Assembly (NCBI GenBank): GCA_030704615.1
Contig: CM060733.1
Location: forward strand, 60,514,001 to 60,578,000
DNA: 64,000 nt
Source of the DNA: Takakia lepidozioides
Taxonomy: Eukaryota > Streptophyta > Takakiopsida > Takakiales > Takakiaceae
Direction: 5' to 3'
Program-made: the position numbers and the translations under genes
The notes under the pieces: model-generated
The model's database searches: none
What the model was told of the DNA's origin: nothing
What the model saw: only the letters and a program-made list of their open reading frames with translations
Part shown: positions 13,935 to 25,211 of the stretch, one piece after another
How the letters are laid out: each line of letters opens with the position of its first letter
How positions within the stretch are numbered: the first letter of the stretch is position 1

Positions 13935-14204
13935 CAAAGTTCAACTGATAGTCTCCGGCGTGATCACCAAGCGGGAGACAGATGCCAGGAAAACCTCCAC
14001 TACGACAGAGCGGCTATGCAGGCGGCCGCTCGAACACTCCGCGCATCTACTTCTCTCAGAAACCTTCAAAGATTCTGTACTATACCCTTGTAGTAGGATA
14101 GGAGGCCAACTGCAAGGTCACACAGCACTGTAGAAAGCTCCGATCTTGTCGCGCACATTCACAAGACAAGGCCCCCCCCACATCAGCCTGCCATCTCTTT
14201 TGCT

Positions 14205-14214
14205 CTTTATATGC
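14205..14214 (-). promoter_or_regulatory. TATA-like box for the eIF4A-III gene
   Basis: The minus strand reads GCATATAAAG at this point, about 270 bp upstream of the predicted leader donor. Transcription would start near 14180. Supported only by motif and position. Confidence 0.4.
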
Positions 14215-14872
14215 TATCCCTTGTGTCCGCGTCGAGGCGGCAGTTTCACAGATCCGATGGTCCAGATCATCTCACCTCCTACGTTTTCTCAGTCGTAACA
14301 TGACACCCGATTTAGGTTAGCAGTTTCCAAAAATACTCGGGCTTATCGAGGACAAAAGTTGAAGTTAAAGGCAAAGTAAAGTAAAGTTTGTTTAACGTCC
14401 AGTGAATTTACAGAACATTTTCTTCCCTTTATCCCCTGAAGATTGTTTGACCAAAAGGTTCAATCCCTTTTTCTTTTTTTTTCTTTTTCTAAAAATTGGC
14501 AACCCAAAAAGAGAAAAAAGGTTTGCAGCCCGGGTCTGCTCCACTTTGGTTTGAGTCCATCATATCCTGCACAAGTAGCAAAAGCTCTACAGAGCAACAT
14601 GGAAGAACAGATGAGAGAAGACTGGAGCATGAGAGTCGGCCTCAAGAGGACAAGACAATTGAGGAAAGGTGACCATAAGTGGGATTCGAATGACCAAACT
14701 GGGTTGGGGCTTTGATCTGACGCTACTGTAGATAGTTCGACTCCCCTACAGTAATTTGATGTGTGCCAGAGGTTGCTGGCATTGGGTAAGGAAGTAGGAT
14801 AGTGGAGGAACACAACTTTGCCATTTGGATTAATCAGTTGACTGCTATGGTAACTTGCGTCCCATCGTCACT
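14215..14872. other. Intergenic region between eIF4A-III and FKGP
   Basis: This separates two minus-strand genes. It holds the upstream promoter region of eIF4A-III and the 3' UTR of the fucokinase gene. There is a T-rich tract at about 14467-14490. I see no coding frame of note. Confidence 0.45.
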
Positions 14873-17800
14873 TCAAGTCAAGCTCCATTCAAAGACCTTC
14901 ACAGGAGGTCCAAAGCCTGTTAACAAAACTTTCATTGATGCTGCTGCTTCCTTGTTCTTAGCCATCAATATAGCAAAACCCCCACCACCGGCACCGACAA
15001 GCTTGTGCCCACAGCTCAAGTGAGCAACACTTTTGAACAAAGAATCGACAAACAAATTGCTGCAGTCTGGATCAAGCTCTTGATGTAGCAACCATGCCTC
15101 CGCCATGATATTCCCCACAGCATCCAAGTCATGAGAAGCAAAAGCTGCTTGTCCGAATTTGGCCAAGGAGGCCAGACGCTTAATGGCGGAAATCAGTCGG
15201 GTGTCCCGTTGTAGGTAGCGGCGTACCACTTTCTGTAACACTGTGTGGGCAAGCCTCACCTTTACACCCCAAAGCCCATCTACCAAATTTAGCATGATTT
15301 GCCCATGACTGCAGTGTTTCAGCATTTGTCTCTTTCACTCCCCCTCCCCCTCCCCACACCAAGGCCTTCTACTCTTTGTGCTTTTTCAACAGTCTCTGTC
15401 CAACTATCTGTCTCATAATCTACCGTTCTCCTATTCAGTCCCCTTTCTCATGCTGCAGAACATGTGGGGCTACTGTAAACAAAATAGACTCAATCACTGC
15501 TATTGATGATTAATCTCTTTCTTCTTTGTTTCAATCTCACAAATATATATAGACCCCAGCCTGTCCACTGAGGACACCACCACAGCTGGTTGTCAAGGCA
15601 GGTGCTACTGATCTGGTTCCCCCTGAAACCAATCTTCTCTAATATAAACATGCAGACATGTGCCGCCACCTACCTGGTCACAAGTTACATGTGGGAGCCG
15701 TACCACAATGCCGTGCTTCCATGGGATTACGAAAAGGTTATGCCAAGTGGAAAACTTAACACGCTCTCAGCTGTTTTGACTGGACGCATTCTGATAGAGA
15801 TGTCCTGCCTGTGTAAGCTCACAGACAGATGTGGCCTTGCATTGGAACTTCACCCAATACAAGAGTACTGTTTGACTGTAGCTCTTGGGTTGTTCACAGC
15901 AACTTCATCAAGGCCCCAAAATTTCCACACTGTTCATCTAATTCCAACCCAACAGGACACTCATTTAGTTTTCATATCTGTACCTGGCCAGTGAAAACCA
16001 CAACCATGCGCTCCTCCAGCAATGCTCTCAAGGGGGAGCCCACAGGAATAGACTCTACATTCCATCTCAGGGGCCTGCCTGGGAAACTTGTAGTGCATTT
16101 GATGCCTGGGTAAACCCCACCAATCTGGTCTTGCCACCCGCCCCCAGTGCCCATCAGCTGTTCTAGAACAAATACAAGGCGTACCACAGTCTCAGGCGCT
16201 TCATCTCCCCCCTTAGCTCGCAGAAGCCCTTTGACTACAGCAGCAGCTAGGATGCTAGATACCCCTAGTCCACTACCCCGGGGCACATTTGACCAGGTCC
16301 GTATCTCTAGGCCTCCTAACATTGGACTAACATCCCAAGAATTTTGACCCCCATATCCTGTCACGATGAGGGCAGCTTTTACCAAGCGAAATGGATCATC
16401 TGCCTGGAAAGGAGGGGAGAGAGCTACAGCATCAATTCTGGCCATATGGCCAGCATCATCGCTCACAAAAACTCCCGAACTTGAGGGCTTGACCACTATT
16501 TCAGCACCAAGTGGAGAGCAACCCTCCAGATGCACAGCCATGTTGAGCACACACCCAGAGCGCTCCAGGCTCCAGGGAGGAGTGTCGCTCCATCCCCCCA
16601 CAATATCTAGGCGCACTGGCAGCTCCACTGTAACAGATCGTACTGAGGTAGAGAGTAAGATCGGATGACAGATACCCTCATTCTTCAGCTTTAAGACCTC
16701 TCTTTCAACAGCATTCACCTTCCCCACTGCAAAGTTGGACAGCTGCATACGTCAAAACTCATTTTGCAACATACTTATCTTCTGGGTGCACCATGGCCAG
16801 CCTTCTTACCATCAGAAAAACACCATCCATCCCTCCTTATGGCAATGATCAATGAAGGATTGGAAGGAAGGTCCTTACCCACGTCATCCTGCACTGCAGC
16901 AGCTGAAGTCTCAGCAGCAACTGACCGCCAAACCTTCTTTTCAGCATCCACTGAAGCTATCTCATCCCCACATGCTTTGTAAATGTCCGCTTGCACTTGA
17001 TATGCCCGGCTAGCTGGTAACTGGAGAAAACACCCACCCCCTGGTTCTGGACATTGTGACAATAAATCATGGCATATCTCAACTCCCGAGTCTTTATTTG
17101 CTAGCATAATTCCTTGGCAAAGTTGGGCTACATTGCGACCCATGAACCCACAATTGATGCTTGCCTGAGCAAACCCGGATGCCAACCTGGCATGATGCTC
17201 CCTAGTTTCGCAATACATTTGCTTGAAATCAATGCAGCCATGGAGATCTGCCAGGCTGACTCGCTTGTTGGCACGCCACAGGCCACATATGTGCTCAGCG
17301 GTGTCCTTTAAACCAATGCCCATCAACCACATACTAAAGTCAATCCCTTCTCCAGGGGGTACCACTGGGAAAAGCCTTGCATGCCACAAATCATCCTGGG
17401 AATTTCCTTTTCCAGCCCAGTCCCAAAGGTCCTCATATCGAATGCCTCGCTCAGACAAAAACCTGCTCCATGATTTACCACAGAAAGTTCCCCCTTTGAC
17501 TGCTGGCAACTTTGGGTCATCATCTATGCCACAACAGACTATCACACGGGCAGCCTCTGATCGGTCCAGGTGGCTAGAACCAGTCAAAGGAACCGCCCAC
17601 AGGCAGCGACCGTTGGGCACTACAAGAGGACGTTGGGGAGCACTGGCTGGCCTGCAACTCAGTTTCCTCTCTCCTGATTGGTCCTGGACATGGAGACCCA
17701 TGGCCACACACCGTGATCCAATTTGAACTCCTTGTCCAAGAGTGCAATCAAACAGAAAGCTGCCCTCCCCTACTGACACGCCACCCGAGACATCGCAGCC

Positions 17801-20667
17801 AATAAGGACTGCTGACGGTGCCACCTCACAGGATGTGGCACTTGCTACAGCACTGAAGTGTTGTCTTGTTACTCGTTCTCCATGGTCTTCAGCAAGATGG
17901 TCCAGGACTTCACTGGATGTTCCAAAATGAAGGAAGGCTAACTCTCCTGAAGACCACGTGTAAGTGTTAAGAGAGACAATTACAATTGAGGAGAGAACAA
18001 AAAAGGGAACATGGGTCGTAACAGAAGACAGAAGAGCGGTCCAGCCTGTAGACACCCGAAGTGACACAGGCTGGTCAGAAGTTTGGGTCCAAGATGATCA
18101 ATGAACAAAGGGAGCGAAGTCAAAGTTAGGATTTCTATGCAGAATCAAAGAGGGAAAAGATACTGGGAAAATAAAATTTAAGGAAAAAGAAAATGGTAGT
18201 GAGAATGCCCGATGACTATGTACGAGTGCAACAATGGTACAGTCTGCTGGACCCCAGTGCACCAATCAGCTGCTTGCCAAGTGGGCGTGACTCTAGCCAT
18301 CTGTGCCGTGAAGGCACCCATGCCCCTGCCACCTCCTCATACAAGCTCACCTGTATTGCCACTGACTACAGTTATATACAGATAAATGTGAAAAAACACG
18401 TCCCTGCCCCTATGGGGTAGAGGCTTCGTGATCCTAAAGAATCAAATACCCTGTTTGTCCTTCTTGAAGCGTCAAAGCCTAGCAGCTAAAGTGGTGTCAA
18501 AATTCTTCTATGATTGCTTACTTAGTCCAGCTACCATTTCTTTGCGGACAGCAGGGGAAGAGAGGAAAGGGGCTAAAGGGGAAAATACAGACATAAATCG
18601 GCAAACTGACTCACCCAACGCGGGATACTCTCAGACAAAGAGAGAGGTAGGAAAGAGATACGGAGAGCCCACCCACTTCTTCTCTTTCAGCAACAATATC
18701 AGTCAGGGGGTTTGGATCTGCAAGTGCCAACCCAACCAGATCATTCCAAGCTGCTCCCCGCACAGCAAAGATTCCAGTATCCAACAGTGCCATGCCAGCA
18801 GAACTGACAGCCCCCCTCTTCATCATGTCCTCGACACTAGGCTTCTGCAATAGGTCTTCAACCAGGACTGGTCTCACAGGCTCCTCTTCACCCTCCTGGC
18901 CTTGAAGTTTCAGGATTGTGTTCCCATTAAATGGAAGATATGGCTTTTTCTCACTGGCGCAGGATAGTATAACACCATGCTTGCTGGCTGTAGCTAATGC
19001 TGTAGGCACTGTAACCACACAGGCCCCACTTTCAGGGAGAGAAAGGGTGGAGGCGTCAAAACAAGGGAGCACGTCGCCAGTCATTATCAATAGCCCCCCT
19101 GCACAAAATGAGGCCAAAAGTTTCAGTGGATGAAGCCCTTACATATGATGGGGAAGAGATCTTTGATGTAGTAGTTCGAGCCGCTGTTTCCAACTCATGA
19201 AGTACTATGCACTGCACAATTAATGACCGGTATTTCAATATATACTAGAGATCAAGATAAGATCCAAACAGTTTGAGAAACTTGTGTAGGTTTCTGCAGA
19301 GTGAGTGGCAAGGGATACGCTACAATCGCATTGATCCATTCTCTCCTTCAGAGACTCTGCACAAAGTTTTTTGGACAAGTTTGTCAAATGAAAGAGAAAG
19401 ATGTCCGTCTATTAGCAAGTGAGGTCACTTTGTTAGAACTCAAAAACCCCAACAGCCAGAAAATCATGTGAGGTGAAAGAGAGTAAAGCAAACCACCAAG
19501 CATACTTTTAAGACTTCAACGTCTAATTATCACCTTTATTGGCGAAAGCTTGGAGCGCACGTGCAGAGATGGCAAGAATATGGTCGAAAAGGGTCATGAT
19601 TGGTCCGTCAGGGTCCTCCCCAGCCAAGAATGGTAATGGTATGAAAGCTTTGCCTATGGGATTTGCCCATGGCACCCGTTTGGAATCACCTCCGGTATGG
19701 AGCAACAAAACTCGCATCCCTGTTATCGACCCCTCCTGATTGGCCAATCCAGTTGCCTGTGGTGGCCATTGTTTTGTTGCTGGAAAGGCCTGGGTCTCCT
19801 GCTTCAATTTCTTTCATGGATGAGCTTCATGAGGTACTTCATTCACAACAATGTTGCACAGCCTTCAGTTTTTGATGATTCAACATATACAGAAACGCAG
19901 ATAGCTATTTGTAGTACGAAAGATCAATACTCAACAAATAGATCACTAAGATATGGCAGATGCGCTAATAAATTGATCAGAAAAAAATCCAACCCAATGC
20001 AAGTAATTCAGATGACCAGTGAGTGAGCTGCGAGGATGCAAGATCATTTCTTGAGAAGCACCCTACATATATGGGTGCAAGTAAATAACAATCAAAGAAT
20101 ATTAACAAAGTGTAAACCCAATCAATGTTAGTGGATCTGTGATTGTTACTACTGCCACCAATCTGTATGGTTAATTCCTGGGAAACAACTGCAAAGGGAT
20201 TTGTGCTGCAAGTTACCATTTACAACAACCTAAACCTCGCTAGTGTGTACAATTAGCACATACCGTGCTCAACAAAGATTTGGCATTAAAGAATCGACAA
20301 AACAAACAGCTAGTCTTCACGTACGTCATCCAAGGCACTATGGTGTGTGACTTACTCCACCTCGGGAAAGCGAAAGATGACAAGCGAGACCCCGTATAGC
20401 ACAGAGTGTCGCTCCTCCTGATCCAATTCGGTGGCCTTGGGGATCAGGAACTGCCAATACCACAGTGCTGGCAGCAATTGTCCCCTTCAACTGGGCTTGC
20501 TCTAGCCGCCACTGAAACAAGTTCGCTTGTGCCGGGCTCGCAGCTGTCAAAACAATCGCATCCCATGTGGGCACCCGGGACGGGCATCTTACCGACAGAC
20601 GAAGGACACTCCATGCCTCCGATAAAATATCTAACGGATCGCGGTTGGAGCTCCTGTAAGGCGCCAT
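14873..20667 (-). CDS. FKGP: Bifunctional L-fucokinase / GDP-L-fucose pyrophosphorylase, seven exons
   Basis: Exons on the minus strand are 20667-20356, 19798-19534, 19098-18677, 18350-18224, 17946-16879, 16726-15984 and 15259-14873. They join in phase to about 1,107 residues, near the Arabidopsis enzyme (about 1,055). The N-terminal half is the pyrophosphorylase: RVPTWDAIVLTAASP, then LLLHTGGDSKRVPWANP near residue 140 and IMTGDVLPCFDA. A middle section has FLHFGTSSEVLDHL and a hexapeptide-like beta-helix. The C-terminal half is a GHMP kinase with ELPVRLDIVGGWSDTPPWSL, the ATP loop PRGSGLGVSSILAAA near 880 and LVGAGGGGF near 1070. The enzyme turns free L-fucose into Fuc-1-P and then GDP-Fuc in the cytosol, a salvage route feeding cell-wall glycans and glycoproteins. 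The start chosen is the ATG of MAPYRSSN. The acceptor of exon 2 (19798) is the least certain join, and a site six bases further on the minus strand also fits. Confidence 0.93.
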
Positions 20668-22052
20668 TGTCGCCAACAATGCAATCAAAAAATTCTTTCT
20701 TCGCAAATGCTTCCACCTTCAAAGAAAATTACATTCAAATACAGAAATCTTCCGACCAAATGCAGATCCTCGCAGATACAGAACCCTCCACCTTGAGCTG
20801 ATTATCCTCTACCTCCAAATCTCCAAGCAATGCTTCACCACTCCCACTGCACAACCAATTCCTGAGCTACAAATCACAATTCTCCTACCTCCCAAGCGAT
20901 CCAGACCAAGAATCCCTCAAAAACACAACACACTCACATCCCTCGGGACGATCGATGCTCACATCTCCACTGCAGTCCAGTCCTCGCATATTCACTTGGC
21001 TATACTCCTACTGTATATCTATACGAATGGCTATACATCCTCTGCGTATACATACAAATGACTATATATTTTCCCACCAATCGGGGCCTAGCAGCCGAAA
21101 TATATTAATTAATTAATTATTCTAATTCGGCTGTCTCAAAAACTTCCAAGACATTAAATATTAATAACGTAAAATATATTTTATATACTAAAAATTAGTA
21201 TATATCTATTTATTTATGGAATCTTTACAAAAAATCAGCGCGGATGATAATGACTCGGGGGAAAAAAGTGTATAGTTTCTGTCGTAAGCTTCTACCCCCT
21301 TTTAATTTAAAAGAAAAGAAAAAGAAAAAAACGCTCGTACGGTGTAAGTACGCAGCAGTAAGGTTGCTACTTGTTACCTCAGGGATTCTGCGGTCGAATC
21401 CCACTGCCATGGTCTCCGAGTCGCTTGCTGCTACATTACTGACTAATTTGTAGGAGTACAGCAATGTTTAAATATATGGAGAGTACCTAAAAGGCTGGAG
21501 TCATGGATGCCTTGCCTGCCGTACCTAACTTACTACTTGGCTTACTAGCAGGGAGAAAGCTAACTAGTAACAGTTAAATTTCTCTTTTACTAGCTGCTTA
21601 CAGTACATGTTACTTACTATTTTTAACTTTGTACTTATGCTTCGTGTAGAAGCCTTTGGAATCTGGATGCAACCGTTCGATCTAAGATCGGACAGCTATG
21701 CGGGACGTACTAGACCGCAGGGTCAGGTAAAATAGTAACCCAAAAGGAACTACGCTTTTTGACTAACCGATAAGGACTCCTCACGCGGAGCACCTACTCA
21801 AGTGATACGCAGTTGCGCTTATCACCCAGTTACTAATCATGCCAAAACTTATCCGTGTATGATTATCTTTATTTTATGTCGATAGGTGGTAGTGATAAGT
21901 GGTAGTGATAAGTGGTGAAAAAGGAGGTTTCGCCAGCGTGTTCTGGAAGTTACGCCAGGGACGGAGAATTATAGGGCGAGGCTTAATACGGCGGCGAAAC
22001 TAGATACGTGAGGCGAGGGCGAGTGATAAGCACGCGGCGAGGGGGAGGGGGG
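20668..22052. other. Divergent intergenic region, AT-rich
   Basis: It lies between the fucokinase start (minus) and the promoter at 22053 (plus). It contains TATA-rich stretches (20990-21210), an A-rich tract near 21310-21330, and a short tandem repeat of TGGTAGTGATAAG at about 21886-21915. A GGTCGAATCC motif near 21391 resembles a tRNA T-loop, but no cloverleaf is visible. Confidence 0.4.
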
Positions 22053-22061
22053 CTATAAAAG
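22053..22061 (+). promoter_or_regulatory. TATA box
   Basis: The sequence CTATAAAAG sits in a GC-rich setting just upstream of CGTCACTCCC, a plausible start near 22085. It is the best core promoter seen in the window. It most likely serves the INTS3 transcription unit, or a short gene upstream of it. The CDS of INTS3 begins 3.1 kb downstream, so a leader with introns would be needed. Confidence 0.55.
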
Positions 22062-22159
22062 GGCGGTGGAGGCCAAGGGCTCGTCACTCCCGACTCTGCG
22101 AGAGCGGGAGAGAGACAGAGAGACGCAGCGACGCATGCGCACGGATTCGACATGCGGCT

Positions 22160-24764
22160 ATGGCCAAGAAGAAGAAGGCGCCTCTGCAAGCCTTGGCAGC
22201 CCGTGCTCCCACTCCGTCTCTGCGTTCTTGTGGTATTTGTCGCAATCCCGTGTTTTTCGGCATTTTTTAGATTTTCTTGCTGAAATTCTGCTGTGGAGAT
22301 TTTTGCTGTGGATTGCATCGGTGATGGAAGGTGTTGAGAGGTTCCGTGGTTCTTTGATGGCAAAATTTTTGTGTCCCCTTCCCCCTTCCTCCGGCTGCTG
22401 CCATCTTTCTTGGCTGTTGTCTGTTGGTCGTTTTGTATTTCTTCCTCGCCGATTTTATATCACGTTTCTGCTTTTAATCTTGACAAATTATCCGGAAATT
22501 CCTTCTTGGTAGATTTTCGATGTGTTTTCTCCCTCTTCGCACCATTTTCGTCTCCTGGTGCACTCCCTTCTCCTGTTTTCTTTTTCCCGTTCAGAATGTA
22601 CTGACAAGTGATATGCTGCAACTTGCATCCTCGGTGTGGGAGTTCTTTTTGTTTTTTATTTTTTTCAGTTTTAGCCTTCTTGATGTGTGCACCAATGCTG
22701 GATGGTACGGAAGGCTAAAAGGTTGTACCGTGTTGTAGATTTACAGAGAATTGCCCAACTTTTGTTGAAAGGTTTTGGCCCAATTAGCTTTGCACGGCAC
22801 ATTGGCACATTGGCTGTACTGATTATTCTCTTTAATTCCACATCTTTTGGGGAATGATTTAGGGCTAGGGTTTTGGTGACATTGGATCTAAGTGTTTGGC
22901 ATGTTCAAATTTGTACGAGAGGTGTTGTGTGGATGTTTTCAAACTTGTGGTGTATGCGAAATGTGTTTTGCATTCTTCCTGGATTCCTGCAAAACTTGTT
23001 AAAATTTGAAGACTGTACCCCTGCTTTTCACACCGGTGACAAACATCCAGTAAGAAGGAGGGAGGAGAAAGATAGATGAGGGCAGATGGAAAGAATGTAC
23101 TCATAAGACGGTTTTTATCGTAGCCTTGTGGCCATTGACCCCTCGCCCAGTTTGAGCAGAACACAAAGGGACGGAACGTACCTTTGTCGGGGGCTGACGC
23201 CGGTAGTAAGACTTATCTTGTAAACAATTGACCAGGTTTTCCAGATATCCTCTAGAAATTCCCTTTACACAAGCATCAACCTGCTGTGTGTGGCTTGCCC
23301 AATAACTAGGCCCCAAAAGGGCCTGGGCTTTTGGTTCAGCCTCGAGACTTTCACAGTTGGTAAACAGAGGTACAGGCACAATTCCCTGGATAGATTTGAA
23401 GAGAGCGTCTCTCTGGTGAGAGATCCCCGGACAATGAATCATGAAATGAATATTATCTTCAGGTTGCCCACACAACAGGCAATTGCACTCTCGCTTTCCT
23501 CTCTGCTTCTGTTTGCTGTTCAAAGGTTCTAGAGGTTGTTTCCTCGAAGGCCAAGCTTGCTTTCTGTGAAACAGGGGCTGTGTGGATCATATCTTCACTT
23601 TAAGCCAAATTATCCAGGGAAGGAGAAAAGAAGGGAAACCCACTTTTCTTCTTTTCTTGGATGTCAAAAAGGCTGATGACACAGTGTGGAGAGACGGTCT
23701 ATGGCTCCGACTCTGGTCATGTGGGATCAAGGGGAAGATGTGGAGAGTGGTCCACACCTTGTATGCTCACACCAAAAGTTGTGTCACTGTTAATGGACAG
23801 AAGTCTAACTTCTTTGACATAGATCAAGGTGTAGCTCAAGGACGTACACGAGTAGAAGAGATTCTCAAGGATCTGAATCTTAGCCCGCAAGTGTTGTCCC
23901 TGCGGGATAAATCTGACTTAGAGGCTGTAGTCTCCAAAGCCATGTCTGTTGCCAGGAAGTTGTCTGATGAGAATGAAGTTAGGCAGAAAACTTCCGTTAA
24001 CTTGTTTCCGCTCTGTGACATGGGGGAGGACATCATGGATGAACTCAAGGGTCTACCCACTCTTGGCACTAGACTGAAATCTAAACTCAGGGCGGGAAGC
24101 CTACCTTTGAACAGATGGAACGGACAAGAAGGTGGGGGGTGGGTAGTAGAGCATTTACGGTCTGGGTAGGGGTGGCTGCAAATGAAACGGGGAGGTGTAT
24201 ATTGTCGGATTCCATTTTTGCTCTTAATCTGTGAGGGAAGCTCAGCACTGTCGTGTGCAAAGGTATGTCTACGGCAGGCATTTGTGCATTCTTTGAAGCA
24301 TCTGGTGGCTTGTATAGTTTGCTAGGTTTGTTGTGGGTGGAGTAAGTCTGGATATCTGTGTTGACGAGAACAGGTGAGCCTGTAATTGAGCGTCTGCTGA
24401 GGTGTATATGATCCAAGCAAATCACATTCTGTGGGTTTGTTTGATATGTGTTTACGAGGGCGGTCTGTGCATGACAAAGAGAAAGGGAGAAAGAGGTAAT
24501 AGTATATTCCTTTTAGGTTTTTTCACTTTTCTTGCCCTGGGAAAAGAGAGGTTGTGGTGGGTGGATTAGGGCCTTCTAGACTAACATTGTATTTTTCCTG
24601 CAGATGGCAGGCATGTGCGTGCCACAGCAATGGGTGATGATGAGCAGATGGGCACAAGCACTTGGCGCATTTGGTGTCAACCTTCATCATGGTCTTACCT
24701 TAACAGTGTCTGTGTAACCCAAAGTTCTACTGCTGTGTGCGAGGGAGCATTGGCATATGGCTAG
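22160..24764 (+). CDS. Candidate short two-exon ORF (77 residues) downstream of the TATA box
   Basis: An ATG at 22160 opens MAKKKKAPLQALAARAPTPS and reaches a donor GTG|GTATTT after 22232. A phase-matching exon after CTGCAG starts at 24604 and runs to TAG at 24762-24764. It includes ATAMGDDEQMGTSTWRIWCQ. LINE copy C lies wholly within the proposed 2.4 kb intron. I recognise no family. It may be a small gene, an upstream ORF in the leader of INTS3, or a chance join. Support is the promoter, the lysine-rich start and the phase match only. Confidence 0.25.
23083..24120 (-). mobile_element. LINE copy C with inverted 5' half (twin-priming product)
   Basis: The 3' half lies on the minus strand (23092 to about 23525: zinc knuckle to the shared 3' end). 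The preceding half lies on the plus strand (about 23530-24111). The plus part ends in LRAGSLPLN and the minus part begins NSKQKQRGK, which are adjacent in the intact family, so the element was inverted about that point. The plus part contains GCVDHIFTLSQII, FLDVKKADDTVW and QKSNFFDIDQGVAQG, followed by an internal deletion. CAGATGGAA flanks the insertion at 23083-23091 and 24112-24120. This is the known signature of twin priming at insertion. It is non-functional. Confidence 0.85.
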
Positions 24765-25211
24765 CTTCAACATGATTGACATGTAGTGGTTTTCAAATGG
24801 GACCATCTCGTTTTCACTGCTCATGCTCTAGGCTCACTCACAAGGATCTTCATGAAAGACATTGGTTACTAAACCCTGTATGATGTTTTGTAGTTAGCAG
24901 CTTGTGCTGAGAACCTTAGTCTGGCATTTTTGTCATAGTGCCCACAGGAATCCCGCATTTTGGTCTTGTATCTTTGTTGAACTTTCATCTGAGCCTGAGC
25001 TACATACGCCAGAGTTTCAAGGTAGCTGCAATCCACAGAATCCAGAGGTGCAGACAGAAGAGGGTGGTATATGCAAAAGAGAAGAAGGCTGGTCAGACAA
25101 CAGAAGATTGGGAGCATCACGTCTGGACAAGCTCAATTCCATTAAATGTTCGAATGTGGTTCTTGTGAGACTCTGTGACTAGGGTTCAGGTATGAACTTT
25201 TCTTCACAATA
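24121..25211 (+). other. Leader region upstream of INTS3
   Basis: This stretch between the LINE insertion and the INTS3 ATG has T-rich tracts followed by AG (CTGCAG at 24598-24603, TTTTGTAG at about 24886-24893), as expected for introns and leader exons. No convincing coding frame was found apart from the short candidate ORF ending at 24764. Confidence 0.35.

Noticed and set aside
16743-16790. Splice of FKGP exon 5 near the end of its long open frame (GHGAPRR)
   Set aside because: The donor GTAAGG at 16878 with the acceptor before 16726 keeps the frame, removes non-conserved residues and avoids a stop.
21340-21450. tRNA-like T-loop motif GGTCGAATCC, possible tRNA or SINE
   Set aside because: No acceptor stem, anticodon arm or clear A box could be paired around it.
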